From the NCBI RefSeq assembly GCF_964355755.1, contig NC_092675.1, positions 23,786,412-23,850,411 of the forward strand: a DNA stretch of 64,000 bases. Direction: 5' to 3'. Below, piece after piece: positions 25,062 through 38,993 of this stretch (its first letter is position 1; every line of letters starts with the position of its first letter). A program made the position numbers and the translations under genes. The notes under the pieces are model-generated. The model was not told the origin of the DNA. It saw only the letters and a program-made list of their open reading frames with translations, and ran no database searches. This DNA is from Antedon mediterranea (lineage: Eukaryota > Echinodermata > Crinoidea > Comatulida > Antedonidae).

Positions 25062-28000
25062 TTATCTGATGAAAATAACTTTATTTCTTATTCTTTTTCT
25101 ACAAATAATACAAATGACCACTAGAATTAAAAGTCCAACAATCGCTAGACCAATGCAGGCAATGAGAATGTATGTACTAAGATTCGACTCATCGACGGGT
25201 GAAGTTGAAATGTTATTTATCTCAATAACACATCTACCAACGTTTCCAACGACATCAATGGCAATCAGTTGGAACTTTGGATGGCAACATGTTGAGTGGA
25301 AAACCCCCTTGACGCTCTGATTGGTTAAGCCTACTTGAAAATGATCTACATTCTGACGACCAATATCAGTCTGTGTTGGGTATTTTGCTTGAATGTCATA
25401 CAAGCCATATCCTATGTCCATAAATGAAGCAGTGACAGTATAGTTAAATTTCTTGCAATCCATAGTTGGCCCTACTGTCGAACAATCGCCCTTTGTTTCT
25501 ACAACAGTACATGTTGGAGGGTCTTCATCAAGATCCTGAAATTATATGTAATAAAAAGGGAATGATATTATTGTGATTTGCATACAAGTGAGTGCATGTT
25601 GGAAACGCTTAAAGGTTCCGTGTACCAGAGTGGGAGCTTTGCTTATAATGGAAACGTTGACGAAAATCAATAAGATAGAAATGTATTTTTGTTACTGATG
25701 CTATATTCAATTCAACTTCATGTCAGATAAACTGGTTATAATGGGGTGTTATGATGGTATTTCTGTTATAATGGTGGCTTACTATGAATGCCGCTGTTCA
25801 TTATAGTTTATGCATTGTTGATGTTTAAATCGGTAAATTTACCTGCAAAGTGAAACTAACTAAGGAATTTGGCATGGAGTGGGTGGTGGGTGATCAAAAA
25901 CATACAATTATATAGTTCTTGGCAACATTTTACAAATTTACAAGTTATAGATAATCTTGTTTTCATCTACTGCGAAAGCAAAACTAAACTTTGCAATCAT
26001 AATTCAACTTAATTTATTAATTTCCACCATCTTCAATTTCTTAGCAATAAACAGTAATAGAAGCGCTTGATTAAAGAAACACTAAATAAATAAAAAATTT
26101 ACTCCAAGTACAATGCAAAGTGTACAGTACATATGTCAGTCAATTTACCTGAGGCGCAACAATGACGTCGAAAACCATGAAGTTGAATGTTTGACCTGCA
26201 GTGTTGGTGTGCACGGTTAGTGTCACTGTAGACGTCGTTCCAAACGCTGCGTGTTTAGGAGCAGCTAACGTGATGTAACCATCAGCCGAATCATTTACTT
26301 GAAGATTTACTCTGCAAAAATTAACCCATACAATCAAAGTAAACCAGACCACCTGGTAAATGTTACAATGCATTTAGTGTTGTTCTAACTACACAACAAT
26401 TGAAAGAAACTTCCTAAGACAGACATTATGTTTGGAAAATTATAAGACTGGGGACTTGTTGTGTAGTAATGCAGTTGCTTAATATGTTACAGGTACCGGC
26501 ACTTAAATAATACAAAAAACTTATCTTATCATTTACCTGTCTGGCGTTACCATTTGAACAAAATCCTTTTCATCCGTAGCTTTTATCCTGAATGCTGCAG
26601 GTTTACCGATATTAAACACTGTGAACCTAACATCAGTAGATCCTCCAGGCGCTAGAGTACTGTTCTTCGTGCTGGCGTAGGCTATGATTTCTGTTGTTGA
26701 CGGTTCGACTACGGTATTCAGTAACCGATGTATCACATTACCATTTCCATCCCTGCCAACCAATCGCACTAAGAACGGAATGTCTGGAGGAATCGCCTCA
26801 GCAGTGTACTGTGATATTGGACTGATCTTCTGTAATGATTTACTGTTTAGGATTTTGTCTTTTATATTTACTAAGTCCATTTGTTCCATTCTAGCAATAT
26901 CTTGGCCAATAGCTCCAAATATTTTCATCATGATATGTGCTGGTTTTCCTGGAAATAAAAATTGAATATTTGAATCGAAACGAATTTTATGAGAAGGTGA
27001 ACAATTTTCGAGTAGTGTTAGGAAGTATTAAAAATATGAATCAAAAGTTATTATGTTTGACCCAATCAAATGGACTATTTTTGTTTGTTTTGTTTCGCTT
27101 CTCTCTTCTTTCCTGTAGCAGTTGTCCTTAAAGCTAATGACTACATGACTCTTTAAAAGAACACAGTATTGCAGATAATATCAACCAGTGTATCCACCAT
27201 GATTATGCTAAGTATGAATGAATGATTAAACCACCATGCACGAAATCGTACATAAATGTATGTTAACCAGTTCAGTTTTGAAACACAAATTTAACTTTTC
27301 TAAAACAAATGTCCAAAACAACACTTATACATAATACAAATTGATACTACAGTTGACTTCTCCTAATTATGATATAGTATGGCTGCATAAGTAGGTCAAT
27401 TATATTTTTTCAAAATGTAAATTGGCACCTTTTAATGGTCTGCCGCCAATCTCTTTGTGACCTGGGTGTGGTCCGTCCGTGACGCTTTTTCCGAAGGTGT
27501 GTATAAAGTCGAGCGTACTCAGTCCGTACACAGACACGCTATACGACATGAACGAATTCACTCGTATTTTCCACATACCAGGCACAAGATTTGTCATTTT
27601 TACAATATGCAAGGTAGGTAAGTTGGCGATGAATTTTATTTTGCCAGTAGTGCCGATCTTTCGTGATGTTCCTACAAAAAATGATAAATACTTATAAAAA
27701 GTACGGCTCGTCAGTAGGCATATTATTCTGATCATGAAGACATAATGCATGATGAATAATAAGGGGAAACAATATTAATCAATGTAAATATAATAATTAG
27801 AATTGTTAATAATACACAAAACAATTGTATGTATGAATATCATTCAGTTATAATTATAACGACTCAAATTATGTAAGATTGAATCCATATTGTTTTGAAG
27901 TAGACATAATCATCCATTCATTTCTTTATTTCAAATAGTACATCCATATACAAATCATACAAAAAATACAAGAAAGAGAAACAATTACACCAGAAAACTA

Positions 28001-31000
28001 ACAAATAAGCAACTTCAACAAAACCAACCTACAATATCCTAAAAAATGCACCAACGCTGATGTAGGTTGGATTGTGGAAGTACCTATATTCTTTAAAGCT
28101 GTTAAATGAAGACACGGAAACGTTGCTAATGAGATTCATGTATGTAATTATAAATATATTGAATGAATACGTATTTATTGTATATGGCTTACTATGTGCA
28201 TACTAGTCAGTATAAGAATGTCACGACATTTTAAAATACAAAATCGATAAATTGGTTACTTTAATTTTAAAGTCGATATGATCTAGTATTATATAATTGC
28301 TTGTTTTTAATTCTGTCTCCAAAAATGTACGAACAGCACGTTGTCTTTTCCTATTTCAGAGTTTCTTTCTTTTTCAGATCTGATTAAGCTCAAGTACAAT
28401 TCTATAATATTAAATACTTTTAGTTTGCTTAATTACTCTAGGCGATACGGTGTACTCATTATCCTCTTTACAGTACGACGGAACAGACTGGTACATAAAT
28501 TAGTAATATTGTAAACAAACACAAATGCCAAGTTTTCCTTGTATTTTTGTTAGAAACTGCATAAAGTATATATTTGTATTGCGCATGCGTACAATGTGAT
28601 CTAGTAATCTTCCATTCTAAATTGTTAACACACCACTATGCTCAACAGTTCGAGTTCAGTTCGTAAAACATTTTTAACTTTGGAAAATTATATAATTGTC
28701 AATTCAATTCAACTTTATTTAGTCAGGGATGCCAGGGCGGGTGTTTGCATACAAAATAGAAATACAATTTCAAAAATATTATCATGTACAATATATAAAT
28801 ATATATTTTTAAAAAAACGTTTAAAGGAGGTTTATGTTTAAACGATTGTAGATGAATTTCAACACCAAAATTGTTCTATTCACAGGTGCCCATTAATGCA
28901 ATGCAACGTTTTTTATATTCAGTCTTATGTAAAGGTTTAGCAAAATGATGGCGTTACAGTAAAGAGATTATAATTTTGTGTTCTTAATATTCAAACTAAA
29001 ATGAGCACATACCTTTTGGGTCAATCATGTTCATTTTTTCGATGTATCCATTAACTTCTATTGTTACTTCGGTCAGTGTTAGGTCTATTGGAAATACATG
29101 AGCTCGGCCATTATTAGTCGTAGGTGGTAAATCGTATGCTTTAAATAAAGATACCTGTATAGAAAATATAAATGTTACATTCAGCAATACTGCTTAAATA
29201 AAATGGATGGTTGTACATTTTGAAATAGCATCCAAATGCAACGAAAGCATTCCGTTTATAGTCCGTTGGCCACCATGAATCAACCAATGTCCATCAAAAG
29301 ACTACAACAAACTCTCAACATGTAAAGTTTTTTATCATGATGTGCATTCTTTGTGTTTTCTATTTGTATTTGAATGATATAAAATACTCAAGAACAACCT
29401 ATGATTTACGCCTAAACAGTACATAGACAAGAAACAAAAGTAAACTTATGAAAAGTCTAAAAACTAGCCATTTATGGTCGGTGTACTGAAACAATATTTC
29501 AGTTGCATACGTTCTCCGTCTTATCTTGGATTTCCCTATCATTTATTCATTTTATATACTTTGTAATGCAATGATTTGCATTTTGTAATTGTTTGGTTCT
29601 CTTATATGTTGTGTACCTTGGACAATTGAACTGTGCTCTCAATAATCTGTGTTCCTTCCAATATATCTTTTTTGGTCAGATCCAAAGCTTGACCTCCGGT
29701 TGAAAAGGCGATGTCTGAATACAATTTGTTTCCTGCCGTTGCTTTTTTGGTCCGACTGGCCCTTCGACGACGCCCTGTATGGCCGGAGTGCCAACATTTT
29801 CCGGACACAAAGAAGCTAACCTAATAAGATGAAGATGTTACTATACTCTATAAAACTTTACTCATTAAAGTGAGTAAATAAATGGCAGTTGTAAAAACGT
29901 AGCTGATTCTCGATTCTGACTAACATTAACAAAAACTACAACAAAACTAGCCATTCAACAGAAAAGGCGCAGAAAGCGTTGAAATGGCATGGGGCAGTGT
30001 ATTATAGTATCTGGAGAGATAAACAGTGACTAACTCAGACTGGAGTTATCACGACGAAACAAAGAAATTATTTGTCGGTTAGCATGGTTAGTAGGAGAAT
30101 TGAAAAAAAGGTTCTGGGGATAATAAAGTATGTTTCATTTCATTTCAAATAAACATTTAATTTTCTTCCTTTAACATCACATAAAATAGAAAAGTAAGTG
30201 ACAAATTACATTGTGGATATGAATATTCATAATGATTACCTCTATTTTCTTATGCTGTGCAAGCGCCACTACAGAATCCCTCATAACCTCGTCTTTAGCC
30301 GAAGCATCGGTAAACACAAAACATGATGAATACGGCTCACTGTTTGTTAAAGCTAAGCGTAGCCCATTCAGGGCTAACTCAGGACAATCGCCTCCATCTT
30401 TGGTTTTAAGATTGTTTAGTGCTGATTTAAAATGATCTGCATTATCCGTAACCGTCGCAGGTCCAAACACTGTAAGATAAATTATCAATGCAATTAGTTT
30501 GGAAACATAATTATGATTTCGATTATGATTCGTTTAACACAGTGATATGGACAGTCAATCTGCTTAGAAAGATATTTATTGTTAGAACCAGTAGCAAGAT
30601 ATTGGATGGCATGTTCACAACAATACTCAAGTTCCTCTTTTAAAGAAATAAAATAATGTATTGTAAATACAGTTATGGAAAGCAGTTGGATGACACATTT
30701 GTTTAACTTTAAAAAAAAACATTTTTAAAACCTGGATCATGGAATGGTACCAGAACAAAGTTAGCTGGTTCAGCGTCTGTACCCATCCTGCTATCAATGA
30801 TGTGATATGAACGGTTGATGGCCGCATCCATATCGTTACGCATACTGCCACTGATATCCATCACGATGCAAAGTGTACTGCCTAGACCCAAGTTCAGAAA
30901 TCGAGCAAATGCTGATTCTCCAACAGATTCTCGTAAATTCTGTAAGAAAGTCACCGTAGCCTTGATAGCTAGATGAGATGCTTTCTTATGATAATAAAAG

Positions 31001-32430
31001 TGTGGAGACAAATGAGGGCTGCTGGTGTCTTTGTTGATACCGCCCGCCTCACGTTCTGTGTTGCTGGAACCTCCGCCATGTGAACATTTACCTGTTAGTG
31101 AAGACACACACATTTATATATTATATTAATTATTGATTTTACGAAGATAGTAGTAAAAAATACAATGTTAAGGAAATGGATGATGATAATTTAGAAAAAG
31201 AAAAAACAGAGAACGACGGATAGAAAATAAGCGATAGACAAACGAAAATAGAAGACAAGATAAACACGAAGGAAAAAAGAAGACAATAGACATAGATAGG
31301 AGGAAGAATAATTGAAGATAAAATACCGAAAATAAACATGTTTAGGCCTACAAATTACGTTTGGAAAGTTACTCCTTGATTTTTAAACAACCACCGAAGA
31401 TTAGTTAGTAGGATCGGGTGATGATGGGATAGGTGTTCCTTTTCCATTTTTGGCACAATTCACTAGCGTGCTTATTACTATCACATTTATCTCCACAAAG
31501 CACATGCCGTGCTAGGCTAATTTTAGAAATACACTGGCCCGAGTTGGCAGACAGGTTTATTTCAATGAGCAGCATTGTATTCCAAATATTTAACATAATC
31601 AATAATCAATAATCTTTCAGTAAATATGAACATATGAATATACACTGCATAATATGTGTGCAAATAAGTAAATAACACAAACCTATTCCTGGAGGTTTAT
31701 GGATGGGTCTTCCCTGACTGTTCACCTGTCCCTCACTGTATCCACTTGTAAGGATGTTGTTTATTTTGATGTAATTAAGAACATTGTTTTTACATGTTTT
31801 ACTCTTACTACCACAATCAATACACGTTGGTAAAGTAGGATCAGCGAGTTTACCTAAATTACCCCCGGAAACACCTAAGTGCGGGTTCAAATCATCAGTT
31901 TGTCCAATTTCGATCCAATTTGAATGACTGTAGAAGTCTTGTAGAGTGTGCAAGAGTTGGCCACACTGACCACGAGCTGCTTCAAAGTGGCCGTCAATAA
32001 TTGACGATACGACTGCTTGCCGAAGTGACAACAGTCGTTGGTTACCAGAGACAAATTGTTCAGCATCAAAATGTGCCGCAGCCAGATGGGAAACTGTTAG
32101 ATCTAAGTCTACATTTGCATTGGCTGTGGTTAGTTCTTTGATCGCTTCCTCAAATTTCCTTGGTGATGCATTGTTGCCGTAATATGCTATGAATAAGTCA
32201 GTTGCACTGTTATAAGGGGACCTACTAGAAAGTGGCTTGACACGCTGTGAGGGACGTGGGTGCTTTAAAAAGTAGTCTGTTGCTACATCTAATATTGCTC
32301 TTTCTGTAATTTCAACGTGTGTGAACGTGTACTTAGACGAAAATTGTAGCCATTCGTTCGGTATGAACGCATTGGAGACGAAAATTAACACATTGAACCA
32401 GATCAATGACGTCACGTAAAATATTTCCAT
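25062..32430 (-). CDS. VWA7: VWA7-like protein B, single-pass membrane protein, 9 exons
   Basis: Coding exons: 32430-31683, 31091-30732, 30469-30240, 29820-29617, 29154-29013, 27671-27429, 26948-26537, 26311-26149, 25535-25062, giving 991 aa. Intron phases (1,1,0,0,1,1,2,0) are the same as in gene A, so the pair arose by whole-gene tandem duplication. Features: an N-terminal hydrophobic signal peptide, FIPNEWL, HTLQDFYSHSNWIEIG, GKCSHGG, GGINKD, and a von Willebrand A domain with a canonical MIDAS DISGS starting at about residue 328. The beta-rich extracellular part ends in a membrane segment at about 956-978 and a short basic tail of about 13 aa. That tail is the main difference from gene A, which has about 84 cytoplasmic residues. 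The role is probably metal-dependent protein binding at the cell surface, by inference from the VWA domain. Gene A starts about 1.1 kb downstream. Confidence 0.9.
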
Positions 32431-32764
32431 TTCTGGAGCTACAAAAAAAGCATGCTAATTAATTATTTGACTTTTTACTTAACATTTAATTTTTTAAGCA
32501 TAAATAATATATTATTTACCTGTTGGCCTATATACAGTATTATCAAAAATGCTGATACAATTGGCGAAAATTACCAACATGCAGAAAACGTTATGATAGG
32601 AAAGTTGGAGTTTCTTAAAAAGTGTCGCACATTCAGATAACGACGACGTACGGTAATGCTTATTTCTATTTATTTAGAGTTAACATAAAACTGTACCAAT
32701 GATAATTTTTTAGCATGCGCAGAACATTTTCCATCGACAAATAATAAAATCTGAACTCAAAGTT

Positions 32765-32831
32765 AACAAAACGTATGCACACGGTCGGGCGAATTTTTCA
32801 TTCTTGATTCTTGGAACATAAGGAATAACAG
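32765..32831. repeat. 67-bp direct repeat, copy 1
   Basis: The stretch from AACAAAACGTATGCACACGG to AAGGAATAACAG is identical to 34442-34508. It lies about 335 bases upstream of the start codon of VWA7-like gene B. Confidence 0.85.
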
Positions 32832-33242
32832 AAACTTAAATTACTAATTACTATTACACCATTATGCTAGACATAATATTTGAAAGTTCCTTTTTACTTC
32901 AATGACTGTCAATTAAACAACATAGGCCCAGGCTTTTAGTTAATGAATATGAAGGACGTTCAATTATGTATTTCCATGATCCTTTGTTGCTTGCGTAGTG
33001 TTAGTTTGATTTGATTGAAAAAGCATTGTTTAAATGTATGTGAATCAGCCAATGTGTAATATGACTCACTAAAAATAATATGGTGGAAAAAGAAGTTTCT
33101 CATTTTATTTCTTTTTGTTCTAATACTCTGGTTTCAAATGTTATGCAAGATATTTGTAGGGCTTAGGGTCTACTTCTGTAGGCTAAAGAAGGATGATGAC
33201 CGAACATGTTTATAAAATAGCTCTATTAACACAAAATAAATG

Positions 33243-33354
33243 TATCCTTGCAATTAGTATAAAGGTTCATCTGGATCTATGTATAGTATTCAAATCATTT
33301 TTTTCTTTTGGATCATCCAAAAAAAAAATTATTTGAATAGTATCCTTGCAATGT
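33243..33354. repeat. Hairpin flanked by 12-base direct repeats
   Basis: TATCCTTGCAAT occurs at about 33243 and 33343. Between them the sequence folds back: ATTCAAAT, a T-run and TTTTGGAT pair with ATCCAAAA, an A-run and ATTTGAAT. It looks like a small inverted-repeat insertion. The direct repeats may be a target-site duplication, though 12 bases is long for one. Confidence 0.4.
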
Positions 33355-34441
33355 GATTGGTTAAAATAACATTACGTGTCGTTTCTATTGATAAACGGTA
33401 ACGGTTCTATTGAATGGTTCTATTACATGAAAGCTTTTTAAAAACGCGAGGGTTGTGCCAGGCCTGCTGTATTTAAAATTGAATAAAGGTTTAGACTGCA
33501 TGTTTTACAAAAAAACAGTCAAACTACTTCATGAACATTTTACAGGACTAATTCTTAATTAGGTTACGGTATTTAACACAGTAACTAGTTTTGGCTTTTT
33601 TGTTTTGTATTTTATTTTTCTTAGTACATTTTGACTCAGGATATTTCAAATAGCGATGTTAGTTGAGGCTTGGGATTGTTACAACTGCTGACTCATGTTG
33701 CTAAACAATATATGGTGCCTTTAACAAACAAAAAGAATGTTAAGAAGTAAATACTTTGTATTAATGGTATGATACTAAAGAAAAAACAGAAAATAATGAA
33801 AAAATGTAGAAAATGTTTAGAAATTATGTAATGAAACATTGGGTGGTGAACCACAAAAGAAAAAAATATATGGCGTCTTTTTAAAAGTAAGAGGCACAAT
33901 TAAGAAATAAATATTGTTTTATAATTATAAAAAACATTGTTAACATAAGCTAGGCCTTCCTTAAAATGTAGTTTGCTTGTTGTCACTTTCACTTAATAGC
34001 CATTTCGTAAAGAAGCGAAACTAAATTTGCTGATTGTATTCGTTTTATACTAACCCTGACTCCAACACATTTACGACACCCAAGTATGATGGTGCCAAAC
34101 ATACGCCTACCTGATATGATACATTAAAATATTCTTATACGTCACAATTTTCATAATGAAGTTTACGTACCGTAGGCCTATACAAAGAGTTGTCAGTGCT
34201 TGTGAAACTGTGGAAAAAAAGAACGCCCATTGCTTGATTTAGAAGTCATAACTGAACCACTGTACATAAAGTTAACCTATGACAGCATGATAGTCATCAG
34301 CTTAATTTACAGCGTTTCCTGCAATATAGCCTTCTGAGGGATTCTCTTCCTTTAGTCCCCGGAGGCCGGCTCTCAAATAAAAAACTAACTGTTACAGACA
34401 CAATTATTTTATTTAAACATTATTATAAAGGATCAACGAAC

Positions 34442-34508
34442 AACAAAACGTATGCACACGGTCGGGCGAATTTTTCATTCTTGATTCTTGGAACATAAGG
34501 AATAACAG
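34442..34508. repeat. 67-bp direct repeat, copy 2
   Basis: Identical to 32765-32831, same orientation, 1677 bases away. The sequences beyond both edges differ, so the unit is sharply bounded. Confidence 0.85.
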
Positions 34509-34635
34509 TATAAGCCCTTCATCGATGAGTCAGAGTTTCCAACCGTTGACTTCGGCTATTGGACATTATTTTATTGAGTTAAGTTCCTAATAATGATTGA
34601 GTTGAGTTGAGTCTTTCTTTGGAGAACTTTATTAA

Positions 34636-35184
34636 AGATGTATTGTCCCTTTGTCAAATTCCAAAAAAATAAATATTAGAAGATTTCGAAAAAAAATGGG
34701 TAATTTTGAAATTTCATAATAGTTATTAACTTTCTCCAAAAATTAGTCGGAAAAAAAATAATTTAACTGAAATACAGACGTTTTTTAGTTCAAAAAATAA
34801 CTTTGACTTCCAGTCAAAGTTTTCGATCAAAACATATATCTCATAATGCAACGCGCTTGTTTGGCTACTCTGTATGCATAATCATAAAACTTCCTCACGA
34901 TCTGTGTGAAAACACCTTCTTAACTGTGACGAGTTGTAAACAATCCTAATTAGCATCATGCATAATGCATACTCTTGGTTTGAAATCTTTGTTTACTTTC
35001 GCTCGTGACGATTTTCCAGATGAAATGTAATCAAACTAATTTACCCGTTAATTACGTAAAATTGTTGTTTTTGGCACGAATTTTCGACTTAAAGTGAATA
35101 ACTTTAATATTACTTTGATATGGCCAATTTAAATTTAGAATATTTTGATTTTCATTTTTTTGTGTTGCAAGGGACAATACATCT
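34636..35184. mobile_element. piggyBac-like MITE with TTAA target sites, copy 1
   Basis: Inverted ends AGATGTATTGTCCC (left) and GGGACAATACATCT (right) are flanked by TTAA on both sides (34632-34635 and 35185-35188). A TTAA duplication is characteristic of piggyBac transposons. At 549 bp there is no transposase frame. The same ends recur at 57938-58523 in a DEPTOR intron. Confidence 0.75.
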
Positions 35185-36239
35185 TTAAGTAAACGGGTTA
35201 AATTAACTTCAACGAAATCGTAATGATAGGCCTAAACAAATAATAGAAAATACAGATGTGCAAAAAAGAAAAGTCAAATGGTAAAAATAGTATACTTAAA
35301 CTTTTGTTTATGTTTGTCTATTTTCTTTCTTATAAAATCTTTTTTTATTATAAAACAAAACTGTTAAGTGGATTCTAAATTGGTTTTATTATATTATTTC
35401 TTCTTTGAAATCGTAACAAAAATAACAGACAAAAAAATACTGATATGTCCAAAACAGAAACAGTTATATTTATAAATTGTTTTCTGAATGTTTGTCGATT
35501 ATTTGTAATCTTAGTTATATTAAAACAAATAATGAAAAAAAGGTGTGTGCCAAAATAATTGATTGATAAATTACAATAATTAAAATGTTCATCCCTTAAG
35601 TAGGCCTAACATTCGGCTACATTAGACCTATAGGGCCTAATCATAGTTAGCAGTTGAGGATCCAGAAAGGGATCGTGTGTCGTGTGACGACAGGGCCTAA
35701 CAATTGTAAGATGGAATGTTTAACTAGAGTTAAGTTATAGAGAACTTAACCAAAACATTCAATCGAATAATGACTTAAGATATTTCTCCCCCTTATAAGT
35801 CATACGGGTAGACTCTATTTCAATACAGTACTGGTAGGAGGACTATGATGCCTATATGTTTTCATTACAAAGAATAAATGTTTTATTATGTAGACTTATA
35901 CCATGTGAAATTCTGCGGTTTTATTTGACATCTGTATGTTACATACAGTATGTGATAATGACAATAACAAAAAATCTTATCTTGTTTTATCATTGTAATC
36001 CCGAAATTAAAACTATGAGTTTTATGGAATTATATTTTTAGCAGGCCGACGAAATTATAAAAACAATAAGCCTGAATTCGAGTCAGAATTCGATTAAATG
36101 TTTGAATATAATAATGATTTTTTTTTGGCGTGTGACTTTGACTTAAATTTCTTGACAATACTAAAAATTGATAGGGCGCCATCATGCAGTTGACTTTTCA
36201 TTTAATTTGTCGCGAGTCACAAAAAAAAGTACATTATAA

Positions 36240-36412
36240 AATCAGCTCGACACACGCCGCCACATTGTCAAGTTCAACCGGCCTAGGCTAGGTAGCGCAC
36301 ACGCAACGAACGGCCAAATTGCAGTGAACTCCGAAAATGCTCACCTCCTTGGGCCCACTGTCCCAGGACAAAAAGTGGGCCGATTATAGCAAACAGAAGT
36401 AGGCCTAACCTC
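36240..36412 (+). other. Candidate first (5' UTR) exon and promoter area of the Kelch gene
   Basis: A GC-richer patch, unusual for this region, ends in a donor-like CTC|GTAAGTAG at 36412. It could be the leader exon joined to 37916-37978 and then to 45380. The left limit is arbitrary; no TATA box is obvious. Confidence 0.3.
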
Positions 36413-37915
36413 GTAAGTAGGCTTTTGTCCTTTTTATTGCTTCATTCACAGACATTTTGCAGGTTAGGTGTGTCCATGATATCAACACAATGGATGCATG
36501 GCTCACACCGGCATTTAATTATTAAAATTACACGGAATTTGGATTTTAATAATATTAATAAAGAAATCCTGTGTGTATAACAATGTCAATAACATGCAGA
36601 GAAACATCCATTCAACCTATCTAGGCTAGCCTAGTCTAGTCATTCAATGTACAGGTTAATACCAGATAGAGGTCTAGCCTAAGTTTAACGTTACATAAAG
36701 GAGTGGAATACAGATCACTCCAGTTGCTGCTAAATATTCCGGCCGCAGTTATGAAGCCTGATAAAAAAGGCTAATAATAATAAGATGATAAGAATCAATC
36801 AATCGCAACTAAGGTTCCCTTTTTTATTATTATTATCATTTTTAATTGATTATATTTATTGATTCATTCATTATTAGTTGTGTGGGTGCAAGGCATTTTT
36901 TCCTTTTTAGACATAAAAGTACAGTTAAATGATTTAATAATTTATAAAATGTAGCTTCCTACAGTGATGATTGAATAGCGACGGAGTACATAACATTGCG
37001 AGATGGTGGCCGGAGTGATTTGCTACCAGGAGTCCAGGATTACATTAATTTTATTAGTAAAATGCTTCTCGGGTTTAACCATGCATACATACAATAGTAA
37101 TACTAACATCGAACAGGGCTAGATGTTAAGAAGACAGATGTAAACAGGAAACTCAGTCTGCCAATTATTTAAGTCACCACTTTATTTAATGCAGTTCAAA
37201 AGTCCAATTTCTAAACAAAATACTGATATTATAGTCCATAAGAGTATTACTATCATAGAGTATTACTCCATGTATTTTACATCTCCCCCTGCTCCATGGA
37301 GCACTGTATACAAATATTGATTTTTCAACCGATTTCAGAAGTGTGAAATAACTAAAGTATCTGATTGAATTTGATTTCTTCCAGTTTATAAAGCAATTAT
37401 TCCATGTTTGACATGGCAGCTAATGAACCAAAGAATTGTGCCCTATTATACGTTTTGTTAGGTTACAACAAACGCAAAACAATGTAAAATTCACTTGGAA
37501 CATTGCAACTGTCATCATGACTTGATGAAACTTGTTGGGCTAGCTTTGGCTTTTGGTAAACCAGAGGTGTAACCAAAATTTACATTTGAATATAGGGTTT
37601 CTAGGGACATATCTTGTTTTAAACACTGTTAAATAAAGCATGTGAATACAGTAATGTAATGGTCTAGGCACAGATCTTGTTTTGAACACCGTTAAATATT
37701 CCTGTATGTTGTAAAGGTTTTACTACTAGGATCTATGAGGTTAGATTGCCCAGCCCATTTTTATTAGGCATTAAAGTGTATGCTGGCCAATTAAACAATT
37801 TGAGGCTTACATGCCTGCTTGTGAGTTAAGTTCATCGGATATTGTTATTGTTCAGTATCTGTATCTAGACAGCCCTGTAAACTCTAATAAACACTATTTT
37901 TTTCTTTCTTTATAG

Positions 37916-37978
37916 GAAAAAGGTAAATGCAGATGGAAATGACATAACCATCATAATTTAAACATTGTCCAATCAAAG
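37916..37978 (+). other. Candidate internal 5' UTR exon of the Kelch gene
   Basis: A strong acceptor (TTTTTTTCTTTCTTTATAG) is followed 63 bases later by a donor (CAAAG|GTAATA). The short segment has no useful reading frame, as expected for a leader exon. It would join to the acceptor at 45378-45379, 13 bases before the Kelch start codon. Confidence 0.4.
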
Positions 37979-38200
37979 GTAATATATATTTATTTTACTG
38001 TACATTTAAAATAACTAATTTTATGTATTAATTCAAAATATTATTTTATATTTAAATTTTCCAAACATTTGTGTGTATCTTCTATTGTTTTTTTTATCAA
38101 TTTTGTCAACTTTTATTTAAATTTTTTGTTGGATATATTTTTATAATTGGTTGATGACACCTTATACATTTAAACTGCAGTGAATCATACGTGTAGTATA

Positions 38201-38380
38201 AAGCCTTCTACACTATCAAACTTTATGTGACAACAAAATGTGATGTGCCCATACAGTATATTGACATGATGATGTCATATCACTACCATATTTGAGCATA
38301 ATCACTACCATATTTGAGCATATCACTACCATATTTAGGCATTCACACATTCAAACTGGTTTATAGTGAAGACAGCGCTT
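38201..38380. mobile_element. Dispersed 165-180 bp MITE, copy 1
   Basis: The ends resemble AAGCCTTGTCTACACTATC and its complement, with an interior of TTTATGTGACAAAA and repeated CACTACCATATTTG blocks. This copy has three tandem CACTACCATATTT blocks. Other copies are at 38823, 57468, 61936 and 63695. Confidence 0.75.
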
Positions 38381-38822
38381 ATCTAGTTTTTGGTTCACTG
38401 CAAATTTAGGATCAAGTTTAACTATAGTAGGCAAATTTAGGATTATCTAGTTACTATTGCTACACAATTAACTAGTAAACATGAGCAATTGCTTTTGTTA
38501 ATCAACAATGAAACTTTATCCACAATAGGTTGATTGACATCAGTAATGTCAATCAAATCATAATAATTCTGTCTGAGAAGTTTTATATTCATACCTGATG
38601 TAGGGTGTAACTTTTTCTATATATTATCAATATTATCATTGCTAACTGTAGCCATGTAAAAAATCTCACCTTTATACCAAAAATGCATCTGTATGGCTGA
38701 AGATGCATAGTGGCATCCTAACTAGGAATTACAGTATACTGAAAATAAATGACTGTGTTGAAAATTCGATTGTAAAGTAAAAAGTAAAAAGTTGAGATTT
38801 AACTGGTTAAATTTCCCCATAA

Positions 38823-38993
38823 ATCTTTGCTACATACACTATCAAACCATGGAAAGAATATTTCCTCCATGATCAAACTAGTTTGACAAAAAAAATGACG
38901 TGCCCAAATATGGTAGTGATATGACATCATCACGTCCATATGGGCTAATCACATTTTTTTGTCACATAAAGTTTGATAGTGTGGACAGAGCTT
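38823..38993. mobile_element. Dispersed 165-180 bp MITE, copy 2
   Basis: Same family as 38201-38380 but in the opposite orientation, about 440 bases away. The right end reads GTTTGATAGTGTGGACAGAG; the left end is degraded. Confidence 0.7.

Noticed and set aside
31405-31602. Cysteine-containing minus-strand frame in intron 1 of VWA7-like gene B as an extra exon
   Set aside because: No good splice sites bound it in the required phase, gene A has no counterpart, and exon 1 joins directly to exon 2 in frame.
32441-32535. TATA box plus small 5' UTR intron for VWA7-like gene B
   Set aside because: A TATA-like motif and splice-like sites are present, but the putative donor lies too close to the TATA motif to be transcribed, so the parts do not fit together.
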